Of a stretch of DNA of 64,000 nt, positions 44,632 to 58,214 are shown one piece after another. Position 1 is the stretch's first letter. Each line of letters starts with the position of its first letter. The notes under the pieces are model-generated. The model saw only the letters and a program-made list of their open reading frames with translations, was not told where the DNA came from and searched no databases. Origin of the DNA: Coccinella septempunctata (taxonomy: Eukaryota > Arthropoda > Insecta > Coleoptera > Coccinellidae). The stretch spans positions 7,442,501 through 7,506,500 of the forward strand of contig NC_058191.1 of NCBI RefSeq assembly GCF_907165205.1, written 5' to 3'. Both the position numbers and the translations under genes were made by a program.

Positions 44632-47600
44632 TGAACTCAATAAAGAATTTGAATGAAATATGAAAAACCTCAAACTTTCCAATTATGACTGAAATTAATG
44701 TTGCATGAAAATGAAGTTGATGATATTTTTTTCATATATTTGACCTGACAGCGTTTTTTTCGAAACAGCCCTTTTCAACGGTACTCTCTTATGATTTTAA
44801 TTCGGCTGAGATCGTTGGTCATTTCCATGAAACATTTATTTAGGTGATAATTGGGATATTTTGGTCAATTTTTTTTATTTGGTGAAACCAAAGTGCCAAT
44901 ATAACCTTTGTTTATTTATGAGGTAGTTGTTTCTGCTACCAGCTTTCTGATTTATTTGGACCCAAAATGACATTGAATAAATGTGACAGTAGGTCATACC
45001 TGTCACCATTTCAAGAATAAATTCATATGTATTGCTACATGTCGCTGGAAATTTTCAGCTTCAATAGTAAAGAAAACTTTGAATATGAATATGCAATCTT
45101 ACAATGCATTAATAGCATTAATACTGCTGAAGAATAGCAGTTGTCATCTATTCCGTAATGTTCGTGAGATATAAATATGCCACATTATTATGTATTCGAT
45201 ATCTGAAAACTAAACGGTTATTCGAGATAATTTTGAATAATCAAGTCTGTCTAGTTCGCAAATAGTATTTGCAGCCATATAATCCTGAATGCTGACCGCA
45301 CTGGGAGGTGACTGGGGTCAATAGTCACGATGCTCATCCGTTGCTTAAGGGAAACTCAAACTGTTGATTCCATTAAGTGAAAGATAAACTAATATTCCAG
45401 ATGGGTATGAATTACCGAGCAAACAATATTAACCTTATTTGTCTTCGAACAAACTTCGCGTTGGATCAGCAATGTTAAGGTAAGCATTTCGGTATCAGTC
45501 CATCTTACCCACTGGGGAATTTGAAATTGGGAAAATTACTCATAGAAGTGTTTCAATTCGGAAAAGCGTTTCGACATCATACTAAGTGTACGTGATATTC
45601 ATATTTTCCTGTTAGTACGTTTTCTGAATCCCAATTTTTTTTTTCTCGCCTGCACGTGCAGCGTACCAACTAAAAATCTTTGATCATCTCATTTGGGGTT
45701 GACCATCATGAATAAAAACGGGTCATCTGTTGTAGATGATTTTGAATGAATTAATGAACTTTCATCAAAGCTTGAGTTGACTTATCTTATTGTCGAACAA
45801 ATAAACAGACCCTTCATTTCAGAATTCTAGTCACAGTGGCAGTGGCATATTAGCCTGTTACAGGGTTCGTTGAATATAATTCCCAAAATCATTGCCAGTG
45901 AATTCCAGTAAAAGCAATGTCACTGCGCAGTACACCTTTGAGTATTCAACTGGGGCTAATACTCAATGGTACTACTGAGGAACGTGTAAAGGGTAATTGC
46001 AAGTTTACAATATATTGTAGCCCCCATCTGTTTTAGCCGAAGTGTTGTCTATGCATTGCCATCCAGTTCCAGAACTGCAATATGTGGGTGTAGCATTTGC
46101 TAAAATCTAGAAATTTTTTAGATCTCGCACTGTCAAAGTTCCTAAGCAATTGGTTCATTCAAAAAGATTCCGCCAGCGTGATCCTCTCACAGTCGAAATA
46201 TTCTTTCAAATTATAAGGTTCTAAATTAAGAAGTAGATGTTTTACTTGATTCCTGGATGCTTTATAGTTTGATATGAACTTTAATTAATTTGACGATTTA
46301 TTGTAAATTCTTAGAGCCATGTAGATAGGACCCCTCTCAGTTAATCTAAGTCTTTGAATCAGAAAATCTGAATCTAAATTTTTTTCGTTATAACCAGTTG
46401 AATTTTTAGTGAAGAATTTGTTTTTTTTTTGTAAAAAATTAAACATTCAAACAAGTAGGTATAGATCAAAAATTGTAAAGATATTATTATCTTTCAATTC
46501 TCCCCGACAAGATTCCCTATAACCCAGTTTGCGAATAATACATACTTATAAGCTCGTTTTTGTACCAAAAATTTTTTTTTTATTTCCCCAAAAAGGTGAT
46601 TCTCTAACTAAAAGTACCTACGAATTCTTCGAAATATACTCTTAAAATTGCTTTGTTTATATACTATATTATAAATCTCAAAACATAGCACATTTGATTC
46701 TATTTCTTTGGAATACTTTCAGTGTATTGCCGATTATTTACAAATTGATCAATAGAAATGGCTAGTTCTAGCCATTTATATAAGATAGTGATAATTAGCT
46801 TGAGACAAAGTAATATTATCAGACTTTTGTTTCAGTGATCTATTTGTATCATAAAAAATAAATTTCAATTTTTTCTCATTGAGGAATAAGTTATTTCGAT
46901 CAAACAAAATTTTGGATTTCAGAAAATAAGTTTGAACTTTATTTTAAAGTCTTCATCACAAGTCTTCTTACAATTTTCCGAACCTGTTTCCACACTTATG
47001 TATTTGTGTGTTTGTATACTGTATTTTTCAAAATAAGGTTTTAATCTTTTGATACTGCAGTTTCGAACATTTGAATTTTTTGGCCGAGGTGAACCACGAG
47101 GGCCGCAGGTCCGAGCCTCGGCTGAGGCTAATCTACGGGCTTACTAGTTAGTTAATTATTGTTTTTCCTGCTGACCATAAAATCTTTAAAAACCGATATT
47201 ATTCTGTTTCTAATACGAAGCTGAGTTTTTGAGTTCTGTGATCTGATATGTGCAATTCAAGCACATCGCTGTCTTAGCATGATATATTTGTAGAAACCGG
47301 TAGATTGGTGACTTCTGACAGTCCTGTGAGTTTGCCGTGACCCGAGGGTTTGAATTGACAGAAAAAATTAAAACGAATTCAGGATAGTAAAAGCGCGTTT
47401 TTTTATGGCCCTTATATTTCTAGTGTCCTGTACATGGGTTTCACTTTGTGCATGTGTATTTTTTTCTGGATACGTGGGATATTGGGATATTAGATATGTC
47501 ATGAAACAAAGTTGTTCACAAATCAAACGGCAACACGGATCTCATTAATTTATTTTGCTGTTTCATAGGGTGACTTGAGACAATGCCGAATAGATTACAA

Positions 47601-49782
47601 GCGGCGTATTGCCATCAGGAAATATGCCGATTCATTGCAGGATATTTTTATTTACGTTATTTCCACAAAGAAATCACCAAAGAATGAAAGAAATCAAAGT
47701 TCCCTTGTTTTGTTTAGTTTTTTTTATATTTGAGTTGCCATATATTTACTTCCGCTGGAGAATCTTGCAGTATGCTCTCTATACTGAGACCTGAATTCTC
47801 CTAACCCACCAAGGGAACTAGAGGCGTTGTTCGAATTATCTGAACTATAAAAAATGTATATTTCTTCATTCAACCACTAGAGGTTCTCGAAGAGTGAACA
47901 GATGAGTTTAGAGGCAATCAACCTTGAGTAAGGATTAGGAAAATTAAAACTTCTCGCTCAATGCTGAAGGGTCTTTCAATGGAATAGTTTTTCCCCATTC
48001 TTTCCCGTAGGCCTCTTACCACTTCCGTATAATATCGAAGTAGATTGTTCAAAAGATTATTACTCCTGAGATAAGTTCAATCTTTTCTTTGGTAGCGTTA
48101 TTCCATATCCTGTTTTTTTGTATTGTACTGTAATGTCAATTCTAGATTCGATTTTTCATAGCGATGTCTTGGTGGAATTGAAACTGAGCACATTGTTTGT
48201 AAAAAATTTTTATTATTTGAAAATAATATCAACATATATATTAACATTTATACAAATAATAATTTCACTATGAAGCTTCATTAATTTACACTTTTATTAA
48301 ATTTTTCTCTAATACAATTTCCAAAGCAATATTCGATACAAAATGAAGCCTTCGAAAAGCGATATAACAACTAGTCTCCCAAAATATTTTTGCATGATTT
48401 TGAACAAAATTCTATCCACTGATATGGTTCGCTGAAAGCGATATGTATAATCAAATAAGTACATTTTCAAGGTTTTGATGACAAATTTTGATATGAATCT
48501 CATATGGTTTGTATCTATTCAGACTTAAAACTATAAGGGTTTATTCCGAAAAATACACTGTTCATTAAGAAAACATCAGATGGAAACATTCAATAAGCAT
48601 ACTCCTGCAGGGATACAATAATGATATGGGGAATTTTCTTGGGGGAAACAATATCTTTTAATGATACCTAAAATTATTCATATCGTAACAAGCATTTTGT
48701 CATTCGTAACAACAGAGAAAAATTCAGTCAAGTTAATATGTCGATCGGTTGCAAAATATGATATGTCTTATTTTCATTATTATTTTAGCACTATCAGTTC
48801 GCCAAATTCACTAAATGTCTTTTCGGGTGTAAAATCCTCCATTATTAATGTTGTTTCCAGCTATTCGCCTTATAATAAACATCTTTGTACATACTAGGGC
48901 ACTGCTTCCCCAACTGAAACAAGGAAAAAATTATTATATTTGTGAACATTTAACCTTCGAAATATTTCTCATAAAACAAAAAGTCATCCAAACGAATTCA
49001 GAAGAATAATGTGATAATTATTATGTCGATACTGAAAGCCGGTATCAAGGTGACACGGATTCTGGAGTTGAAAATATCAGTTATAATCACTAAGAACATC
49101 TTTTCTATGTATGCTAAAAATTACCTGATCACATTATTTTTAACTGCTATTATTACAATGTCAATAGTATTCAAGCTGAATACAGAATATGGATACAAGA
49201 AATTATATTATCCAATGAGCTAGACAACAAAAAAATGATTTCAGGACAATGATGAGCTTTTGCTTTTGGATGAATGAGACTGAGCTGATTTTATGGGTAC
49301 TGAAACAAAAAATTAGTTTGTGGGTACACTCGCTGGCCAGTGATGTAGATTTAGCATTACAAAATTTTGCGATACAGCATATGTATAATTTTTGAGGATA
49401 ACCCACGATAACCAATTAAAACATTTTTGATTCAATCCAGAATAATATTCACTCAATAGTATATAGAGAATTCAGTCTAGGAGGTTCTCGTGTCAAATTC
49501 ATTCCTATAGAGTGCGCGTCAAATTATGAAACAAATTCATTTTCTCAGAAGAAAAATATTTGGAAGCAAAATCCTGAAACAGGTCAATTTTTGTTTCACT
49601 TTTACCAAATTTTCATGCATTTTTGAAGGATTTTTGTTGCACCCTGTGCCATCCCCATCAACCCTTTAAATTTTTCGAGTAGGGAAAGTGGATCCTGTGG
49701 TACTTTTTTGGCAAGGTCTTTGTATATTCTTTACAAGCGTGCGGCAATTTTCAAGAAAAACATTTTTTTTTTCAAAATTTTT
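44632..49782. other. Five kilobases without a recognised gene
   Basis: Composition is AT-rich with many homopolymer runs. A short GC-rich patch near 47080-47130 contains CCGAGG/CCTCGG words. Open frames are all short and mostly hydrophobic or lysine-rich. I saw no splice-flanked exon, long repeat or RNA gene. It may be intron or intergenic host DNA. Confidence 0.45.
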
Positions 49783-50177
49783 TAGTTCAAAGTGGTTTTC
49801 AGTATAAGCACGTTGTCGTGGTTCATTTACTCTGAGACGATGGTACCTGATGAAATTTGTCACCGAATGAAAGTCCATTACAGTGGAGAATGGAGAAGAA
49901 AATGGAGTGACATTGGAAATTTATTTCGGCATTGAAGTACCACCCGGAAAATCATTGTGCATTACAAGATAAGTTAAATGGAACGTTAAAAAATGACTAT
50001 CATCGTTTTGGATGCAATAATTGAAGCGTTTGGGGTTGAAAGGGGTTGAAAGTTGTGCATGAAAAAAACTGTAATGATCGACTTTCATTCGGTGACAAAT
50101 TTCATCAGGTACTATCGTCTCAAAGTAAACGAGCCGTGACAAAGTGCACATACTGAAAACCTCTTTGAACTAACTAA
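49783..50177. mobile_element. Inverted-repeat miniature element with 100-bp arms
   Basis: The left arm (49783-49884) and right arm (50071-50177) are reverse complements with about 10-15% mismatch. Shared blocks are GGTTTTCAGTAT, GAGACGAT(G/A)GTACCTGATG and TCACCGAATGAAAGTC. The loop of about 190 bases has no coding frame. Outer ends and duplication are not clear. Confidence 0.65.
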
Positions 50178-51039
50178 TTTTTCTTTTTTTTTCTTGAAAT
50201 TAAGTTGAAAATATTGAGATACTAAATATTATTTTATTGAATTAAGTTTTGAAAAAGATGCTTGGAGTGGCCATTAGGACAGAATAAAACACGCTCTACG
50301 CCTTCTAATGAATGATTGCTTTATGCTGCTTGCATATCAACAATTCCAAAATAAAACTATCGTTTTATTGAATTAAATTTCAAAAGATGCTCAAAATTTT
50401 GTATAAAATGCTGGAAATACAGAGAGTTATAGAGAGTCAATAGAAAAGAACTTAAAAGGTCGTAGAGAGGTTTCTGTCAGACCAAGTAACCACCACCAAG
50501 CTACAACTACAAAATAGTGCTCTAGAGATGGTTCCAATCCTATAACAATCCCTTCATGAAATTTAATCGAGATAAAAATGGACAACTAACACTATTCGTC
50601 GTAGGGGTAAAAAAACCAGCAGTTTTTTCTGATAGGTTTTTTTAAAAATGAGGACAATCGATGAGAATGTTCAGTTATATCCTCAATTTAAGGAAACTAG
50701 CCTCTGGAGGAGGAAAAAAATTGTCAATTAGAGTACCTATTATATTGCATGAAAAAATTCCCTCGCGTTATGGACAGTTCCGTGTGCATTTAAAAGATCT
50801 GTTGAAATTTATCGCCACGAAGAAAACAATTTTTTTAAATCGATTTGCTTCCCCTTGCACCATCTCGAATTCTATCCACGGAAAAGCAATAACTTCAGAT
50901 AAAGGAAGGAACCAAAAAATCGGATAATTTTCCCTTTTCCAACCCTTGAGAAAACTGCCTTTATTGGCCTGAACGGTTGATATGAGAAAAACGAAAGGGG
51001 TGAGAAATTCCATCGCAGCAATATTTGAAAAACACTTAC
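50178..51039. other. Unassigned; probable intron downstream of the candidate exon
   Basis: If the exon at 51040-51177 is real, this is its downstream intron on the minus strand. No further exon was recognised in it. Confidence 0.35.
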
Positions 51040-51177
51040 CTCACTACGCTTGATGTTAAAGTCAATATTTGTCCTTACGGGACGATGATGTAGGGGCTGG
51101 GGTGGCCGGAAGTTATTCCCCAAGGGTGCTTTCTGGTGTTTGACGTCCCCTTGCATCAGCTTCCTCAGCGCGTGCAT
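51040..51177 (-). CDS. Candidate internal exon of a host gene
   Basis: The minus-strand segment is preceded by a good acceptor (TTTCTGCTCCAG) and followed by a consensus donor (GAG then GTAAGT). It is exactly 138 nt, 46 codons, open in the frame that starts with its first ATG. The peptide begins MHALRKLMQGDVKHQKAPLG and continues with PPQPLHHRPVRTNIDF. It has a denser G/C content than the neighbouring introns and a non-repetitive composition, unlike the transposon remnants. I do not recognise the protein, and no neighbouring exon was identified in the window, so the gene and the true phase are unknown. Confidence 0.45.
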
Positions 51178-53559
51178 CTGGAGCAGAAACGTCTTTCAAT
51201 TGATCTGCTACGAGAGTTCAACGTATGCGAGATGTCACGGGATAAACGGGATAAATACTTTTTGTGTTGCCAGTAGAGATAAAGCATAAATTTTTGAATA
51301 AAATTTGACCGTGACAGCGTTTTAAAATATTGGAAAACTGGAAAATCTGAGGCAACGAATATGAAATGGATTCAAACTGAAATGAAATATTTATTTTATT
51401 TATTGTTATACAACAGATATTGTGAATACAATTGCAGATGGCACACTGATATTCCAATACGATTCTAAAATTTGCACAACTGACAGGCATTGCCGAGTTT
51501 TTTAATTTATGTTAGTATAAAGGACATTTTAAGGAGTATCGGGCACTCGGAAGGCCACTAGGTGTCTTTATGGTGTTGACGTTAAAGCCGCAAAGGGCAT
51601 TATACAGTGTGTCCGCGCCATGGGGCAGCGGTCGATTACTCTGATTCTATTAACTTTACAAAAAAAGTTTCAAATAGAAGTTTCCTCTTTTCAAGGAGAA
51701 CATCTCCTAAAATTATTTAGAACTATAAAAAGTGTTTCGTTTCTTCTGCACAGCTATCAACTTTGTTATTTTGAATGGAATACCCTATATATTTGTACAA
51801 TTTTGAATTCCTTGTTGAATTTGAATATGCATTTAGCATTTAATAATACAACTATATCTGAATTCTCAACTGTTTTCGAGAAATTTTACTTTTTATTAAT
51901 ATTTTGACAGTTTGAGGTACTTACATAAAGGAGTATAGCTCCGTCCCTATTCTATGTAATTGATAAAAATTTGGACTGTGTCCATGCAATAAATGATACA
52001 CTAAAAATTCACTTTGTAAATAACCATATTATATACAGGGTCCACGAAAACGAACTATGTTATGTGTTATTTTTCCATAACCATTACATGTCTGATACGA
52101 TATTTGGGATGTACTTGTCCTTTATCCAAATTATATCCACATTTTGTAAATTTCATGTTACCGCTCCATGATATCTACGTAACATATTTGTAACATTGTT
52201 CTTTATTTGCCATGTATCATTTTGAGATCACGAACAGAGCATGACACTATAAGTTTTTTTGTCGTTGTGATATGTATTTATTATCATTTAGATGTTTTGT
52301 CAGTTGAATAGTGGATAACTGAATGTGAAGTGCAGATATTGAACATTTGATTAGTTATTTCTGTGTCATAGTAATCTTTCAGTGAAATGGTGAATCACTG
52401 ACAAGAAAGTGCTATGGATATCGAACTGTAGGTCAATAAATCATTTCTCGTATTTTCATAGCAGCCCTATGAAACATAATAGGCTATGTTTTTGTTATAT
52501 CCAGCATATAAAAATTATATCTGAATAAATAATGTCCTGTTTGGTGTAGATTTCGATATAGGTTACTTCCTCGCGTGTTGCATGTACCTCATATGTAGAA
52601 ATAAATGAATGAGTCATATATATTTCGAATTCTCTTCTTATGCAATATGCATATAGTATTCATCTCATTCTCACAACGTATAACATAGGCACAATTCTTC
52701 TAAAAACTTTTTGACCTCAGCCAAAAGATTAGTGAACTGTTGATTAATTTTTTTATGGAATGCATGGAAGTGCAAAGATCAGAAAGACCTGTCCTAATCT
52801 TTCTTGGTGAACAGTAATCATGAACCCAGCAGTTTGCATGGGTTCATGACTTCATTCGTTCACATACCTCACCGAACTGATTTGAGATGTTTTTTAATTT
52901 TCTTTTCAACAATGATTGATGAAAACACACTATTTGAAAAATCAAAATTCGAGTTCAATATTATAGCAAAAGTTTATATTAATTTCCATAATTTCTCATC
53001 TTTTTGTTGGAGAGTTCTCGATAACAAATGAAACATAACAAACATAACACATGAAGGTAATACATATAGATCTCCCAAAAAACAAATATCTGCATGATCC
53101 ATGTTTGAATTATTTATGCTCCTTTCAGAAATGAGATGTGCTCCTTGTTTGAGGTGGACATAGGAGCATAGCTGATAGCTGTTACATAAGAGCTCTCTTA
53201 GTGTGATATATCTGATATTAAACAAGGAGCGCGGGATACATTTCTGCTTCATAATTGTTATGAAATATGGTCACCTGGGTGAGTTATTATCCTGTATATG
53301 AAAGTATGTATACGTTATCTGTTTACAACTCTAATTGGGCATTTGCCTATTGGATGTAAAAGGATGAATAAATAAAAGATACAGAATAGTTTACATCGAA
53401 ATATCAACAACAGAGTGGATACACAGGGTATCCTGTATGGTAGTATTTGATTGATATTTATTAGTCGATCAAATGTAGTTGACAACCCCTAAAAGCAGTA
53501 GACCAGATGTGCTCTTCATTGTACCTTATTTTTGTTTATAGTTTATAAGGGGGTTACGT
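51178..53559. other. Unassigned AT-rich DNA upstream of the candidate exon
   Basis: It includes an ACAGTGTGTCCGCGCCATGG word near 51605, of the kind found at the ends of insect miniature elements, but no matching partner end was found. No coding frame was recognised. Confidence 0.35.
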
Positions 53560-53882
53560 TTCACTGCGACCTCAAGGTCTATTGTGCCCCACATCAGAGC
53601 TGCTCTAGCAGCTATTCACAGCTGGCCCTCCAGCTCCAGAGCTCCAATAAGCTCAAATATCTGAGAGGGTTTCAAGGAGCTTATATTTTCGTTCGTCCTA
53701 AAGTACTCTTGTCCTAGACATTCCTTGCGCAGACTTGCAATGGCGAAACAGGTAACTAGATGAATTGGAGTTTCCTTCCCCACAGAATCTGCACTCGGTT
53801 TCTGATAAGCCTATTCTCATCATATGCTTTCTGAGGTGGCAATGTCTTTGTATGGTGGCAATTATTTTTGTTATCAACCGTT
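53560..53882 (-). pseudogene. C-terminal fragment of an RNase H-type non-LTR retrotransposon
   Basis: The minus strand reads HLRKHMMRIGLSETECRFCG followed by EGNSNSS. After a frame change it continues HLVTCFAIASLRKECLGQEY and then SSLKPSQIFELIGALELEGQ. The CRFCG...H...C arrangement is the C-terminal knuckle of I/R1/Loa-like ORF2 proteins. The 5' side is cut by the Jockey insertion that follows, whose flanking duplication copies 42 bases of this element. Confidence 0.7.
53841..53882. repeat. 42-bp flanking duplication, left copy
   Basis: AATGTCTTTGTATGGTGGCA and the following 22 bases reappear at 56021-56062 with four mismatches. The two copies exactly bracket the truncated Jockey element. 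Confidence 0.85.
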
Positions 53883-56020
53883 TGGGCTAAATACAGCCAA
53901 TTAGTACAATCGGAAATAAAAGAAATCCCAAAAATAAGCACCCCAGAGGATCTGGAATGTGCGGTTGATAAACTGGAAGAGATTATATTGAAAGCGAGGA
54001 GAGTGAAGAGACCACCACCAAGTCATCCGCATGGCGATACGCCTAAAGAAGTAAAAGATCTTATACGAGAAAATCGAAGACTCAGAAGAATATACCGCAT
54101 GAATAAAAATGATCTGAATAAAAGGAACCTCAACTGCCATAGCCAAGTTCTGAAAAATACCCTGAAAGATCTAAGAACAAGCAGATGGAACAAGAGGGTT
54201 CAAGAACTGAATACAATTGATCATTCTGCATGGAGAATGCAAAAAAGCCTACGAGGAGAAAAGACTAAAATTCCACCCCTACACGGAAAAAGGGGAATGG
54301 CGTATACCGATACTGATAAGGCAGATGCATTGGCGGACTTGATCGAACGAGAATCGAGAATAAATTACAGGATAGACGACGATAAGGAAGATTTGGAAAA
54401 AGCGGTTGAAGAAAATGATGAAGAAATGGATGAATAACCAGCGGCGGCTGAAATAGACAAACCAACATCGCCAAACGAAATAAGGAAAATAATTAGAAGT
54501 TTGAAGAAGAGGAAAGCTCCCGGAAGCGATAAAATAACGAAGGTTATGTTAAAGAAATTACCTGGAAAAGGTATAGCCGCTCTAACAAATATCGCGAATG
54601 GAATTCTGAGGACAAAACACTACCCAGAAAAATGGAAAATAGCGGAAGTCGTAGTGTTCAATAAACCATTCAAAGATAAGAAGTTCCCACAAAACAACAG
54701 ACCGATAAGTCTACTGTCGGCGTTAGGAAAAGTAGTAGAAAGAATTATCGCCACGAGGCTAAATGAGGAAACCGAAAATCTGAAACTAATACCACCAGAA
54801 CAGTTCGGATTCAGAAGAGAGCATTCAACAGAGCAAAAATTATTAAGGCTCACAGATTTCATTACAGAGGGATTCCAAAATAAACAAGCTACAGGTCTTG
54901 TTTTACTAGACGTCGCCAGAGCATTCGACAGAGTATGGCATGAAGGATTAATATATAAGATGAGATGTGCTGGATATTCGATCAAAATATGCAAGTTGAT
55001 CCGAAATTATCTCAAAAATCGAAGATTTTACGTGAAAGTGGAAGGAGAATGCTCTACAACAAGAGAGATAGAGGCTGGAGTACCCCAAGGGTCAGTGCTT
55101 GGGCCACTTCTGTACAACATATACATTCACGATATTCCGAAGAATCCAAGAACCATGCTAACGTTGTATGCTGACGTCACAGGCATAGCAACTCGACACC
55201 ACAACTCAGAAGTAATAGAACGAGTTCTACAATAAACGATTGACGAAACAAATGACTGGTGCATGAAGTGGAAAATCAAGCTCAATGGACAAAAGAGCCA
55301 AGCAATATTAGTACAGAAGAGAAGACTGTGACCCACAACGAATCTAGAAGTTGACGGCGAAGATATCGACTGGAAAAATGAAGCCAAATATTTAGGAATA
55401 ACGCTTGACATCTTGACAAAGGACTTACTTGGAAAAGTCATATCAAACAAGCAATGGACAAAACGAAAGCAGCGATGAATAGACTCTACCCTCTAATAGG
55501 AAGAAGAAGCCACATGTCGAAAGAGACAAAATTGAAGATAATCAAAGCCGTTGCTAGGCCTCAACTGACTCATGGATCAGTTGCCTGGGGTTTCGCGGCA
55601 AAGAGCCACATCAAAAGAATTCAGGCCACTGAAAACAAGCTGCTACGATGTGCAATAGATGCACCTTGGTTTGTCAGAAATAGACAGATTTATAGGGACC
55701 TAAAATGGGAAAACATAACGGAAACAGAAAAGCAGAGAAATTACTCGAAACAGCGAAAAACCATCCGAATCAAGAGCTTAGGAGACTAGTGGACTACTAT
55801 CTAGAGGAAGACAAAAGGAGAATGCGATAGTGAGCGACAAGAAAACCGACTAAGAGATAAACGGTTTATAGGCAAATGCCCGGAACCAATATTCAAGAAG
55901 CAGTTGAGGGTTTTGAGTGGGTCTCGAGCTCAGGAGAGTGAGAATCAACACACTTGTTCCCCCTCAGGAGAGGGTGGTTCGCCTGACTTGCAGATTTTCC
56001 CCCTGCTATACAAAAAAAGA
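53883..56020 (+). pseudogene. 5'-truncated Jockey-type retrotransposon, copy 2
   Basis: It starts within the ORF2 linker (WAKYSQLVQSEIKEI), so endonuclease and ORF1 are absent, and runs to a short A tail at about 56012-56019. RT landmarks are RKAPGSD, RPISLLSALGK, LLDVARAFDRVW and VPQGSVLGP, which is intact here unlike copy 1. YADVTGIA has lost the second Asp of the catalytic YADD box. Lesions include stops near 54435, 55233 and 55331, an 8-nt insertion near 55412, and deletions near 55720 and 55830. It is not interrupted by the miniature element, so it provides the empty site for copy 1. Confidence 0.88.
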
Positions 56021-56062
56021 AATGTCTTCTTGTGGTGGCAATTATCTTTGTTATCAACCGTT
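56021..56062. repeat. 42-bp flanking duplication, right copy
   Basis: This is the second copy of 53841-53882, directly after the Jockey A tail. It ends in TTGTTATCAACCGTT in both places. Confidence 0.85.
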
Positions 56063-56986
56063 CAAAATTGACATTCGCGTATTGTGTTGTTTGTGTTTCT
56101 CAGTTATTTGTAATGATTCGGTTTCCGACTATGTTTGTTGCTGGTTTTAATGTTTTCAACATGGACTTACTCTAAATTGAGCGAAACTTTAGTTTTTTTT
56201 TACATTTGTCCTCGATTCCGTTATCAACTATACAGTTTCCGAGAATGTTTATGGAGGTGGTTGAAGCATAGTATATTTCCTGTCCAATCACGCTCAGTGA
56301 TATTCATTTTGCTTGACCACGTCCACTGTTCAGCCACTTTCGAAACTAACGATGTCCGACTGCTTCGCCAGATGTTTTTTTCAATATCAACGGACTGAAC
56401 CAATAAAATCATTGACGTTATGTACCATGGACATCGCGCCCCTAATTCACACCGGAAAATAAATCGAGCACGATCTCACTTAAACGGAAGAGAAAGATGG
56501 CGAAAGAGGACGACGCGACGATCTGCTTATATAACAGTGCCGAAACGCCAAATTGCATGCGTGACCAATTGATAATGTGGCAAATCGGCTACAATGTGGA
56601 AAAAATCCCTCGAAAATGCACCGTACACTAAAATAATTTGGAACGCCATTGTTGTGCAAATGAAGCTTTTATTGGAGCTTCCTGTGCCGTGCGTGCTGCG
56701 GAGTCATGCCCTCAGATAATTTATTTTCCGTAACCAATGAATCACGGTGGCGATCGAATACCCGACCGCTAGATTAACATGTTCTGTGTGCCTCGCCACA
56801 CCGTCCTTATCTACGCTTCTTATCTATACTTTGATTCCTGAATATGAAAACAGACGCTTTTGTTTTGCGGACACAAAAAGCCGTAAATAAGGGTGTTAGG
56901 TAGAGGGTACACGCCGAATTTTTGCATTGCTTTATGAACAATTTCCCAATAAACACATTCAAGTCTACTCTACGTTCAAATGTATA
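56063..56986. other. Unassigned DNA, partly GC-richer, with two close GATA motifs
   Basis: From about 56420 to 56880 the composition is more balanced than in the surroundings. A short frame at about 56500 (MAKEDDATICLYNSAETP) is open for about 44 codons but has no known motif. CTTATCT words occur twice within about 25 bases near 56806-56827, matching AGATAAG, the GATA-factor site. This could be a regulatory or 5' exon region of a host gene. Confidence 0.3.
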
Positions 56987-58167
56987 CAGGGTGTATTTAA
57001 AGATGAAGGTTTTTTTTAACAGTAGATAGAACTGGTCAGAAAAAAGAGTTCAACCAAAAATCATCTGTACAAAACTTTCAAGATGACAAAGTTGTAAAAT
57101 TTTTTTAAATGATTACTCAAATAGATCCTAATACAACCCTAAATCAGTTGTTTTTTCAATTATCGCAAAGAAATGGAAAAAACTTATCTCATTATGACTG
57201 CCTCAACCATATGGTTTCGTTTAGAAAATTAACCCGTTAGATTTTTACGTGGAAATGGAAATTTGGGGATGCCAAATTTTTCTCATCATTTAGTTACTTA
57301 AGGGGAAGTAATACCTCAAGAATCTCCATTCAAAAACGGCATTCACTAGTTCCTAATTTACGCTGTCAATTTCTTACGTGAAGCCCTGATTTGTTTTTTA
57401 AATTGAACTTGAAGGACGCCTTGATGTCACTCCGTCTCTTTTTTTTTCCAATTAAGTTATTTTTTATGAGAAAAAAAACATGAACTTAACTGTCAATAAA
57501 ATTTGTTTTCACAATAATTTTTCGACGGTTTTTCGACATACATATTTCGATAAAAATAACGACGGGGTGGCATCGGCGATTCTTCATATATTGCAAAGGT
57601 TTTCATAGCGATATATGCAAAGATTACGCTGAAATTCAGGAATAACTAAAAATTATTCAATATTCCTAATATTACCTCTCATGTGGTTATTTCAACTTTT
57701 CAACTGACTCACTACGTAATTCTGGCTGTTGCTCAAAGATGTAACACATTTTCGTATTTGGGGTAGCATCCGTAAAGCAACCAATGTCGATCATCTTAAT
57801 CTCGCTCATTTCGCTATCAATTAACAGAAAAATACTAGAGACCAAGTGTGAATAAAATGTTAGTTCAAAATCTCCAATAAAAGCGCTTTCAATAAACTGT
57901 CTCAATTTTCTACAATTTTTTCACCCTAAATCGCAGAATTTTTCAAGTGGCATGCATGATGCAACTGATCCGATAGACTCGGTACAGAAGTACAGAACTA
58001 TTCATTGTCCAGCCATATGTTTATGCTTTGATTTTTTTTGTCGGACTTTGAGGGGTTGTAGCTCAGCCATCTCGAATATGTTATATAGACAATTTTTGGT
58101 GACATGATTTATTTTGATGAATTCTACATTCTGTCGAAAAAAAAAGCCTCATCTTCGAATACACCCT
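56987..58167. mobile_element. 1.18-kb non-autonomous element, CAGGGTGTATT ends
   Basis: The left end CAGGGTGTATTTAAAGATGA and the right end are near-complements over about 25 bp, with TA on both sides (56985-56986 and 58168-58169). The interior has a 72-residue minus-strand frame (57687-57905) with no known domain. No transposase is visible. TA duplication suggests Tc1/mariner-type mobilisation. Confidence 0.7.
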
Positions 58168-58214
58168 GTATATTCAACTCGATACTATAACCCCCAATAC
58201 GACGAAACATGTAT

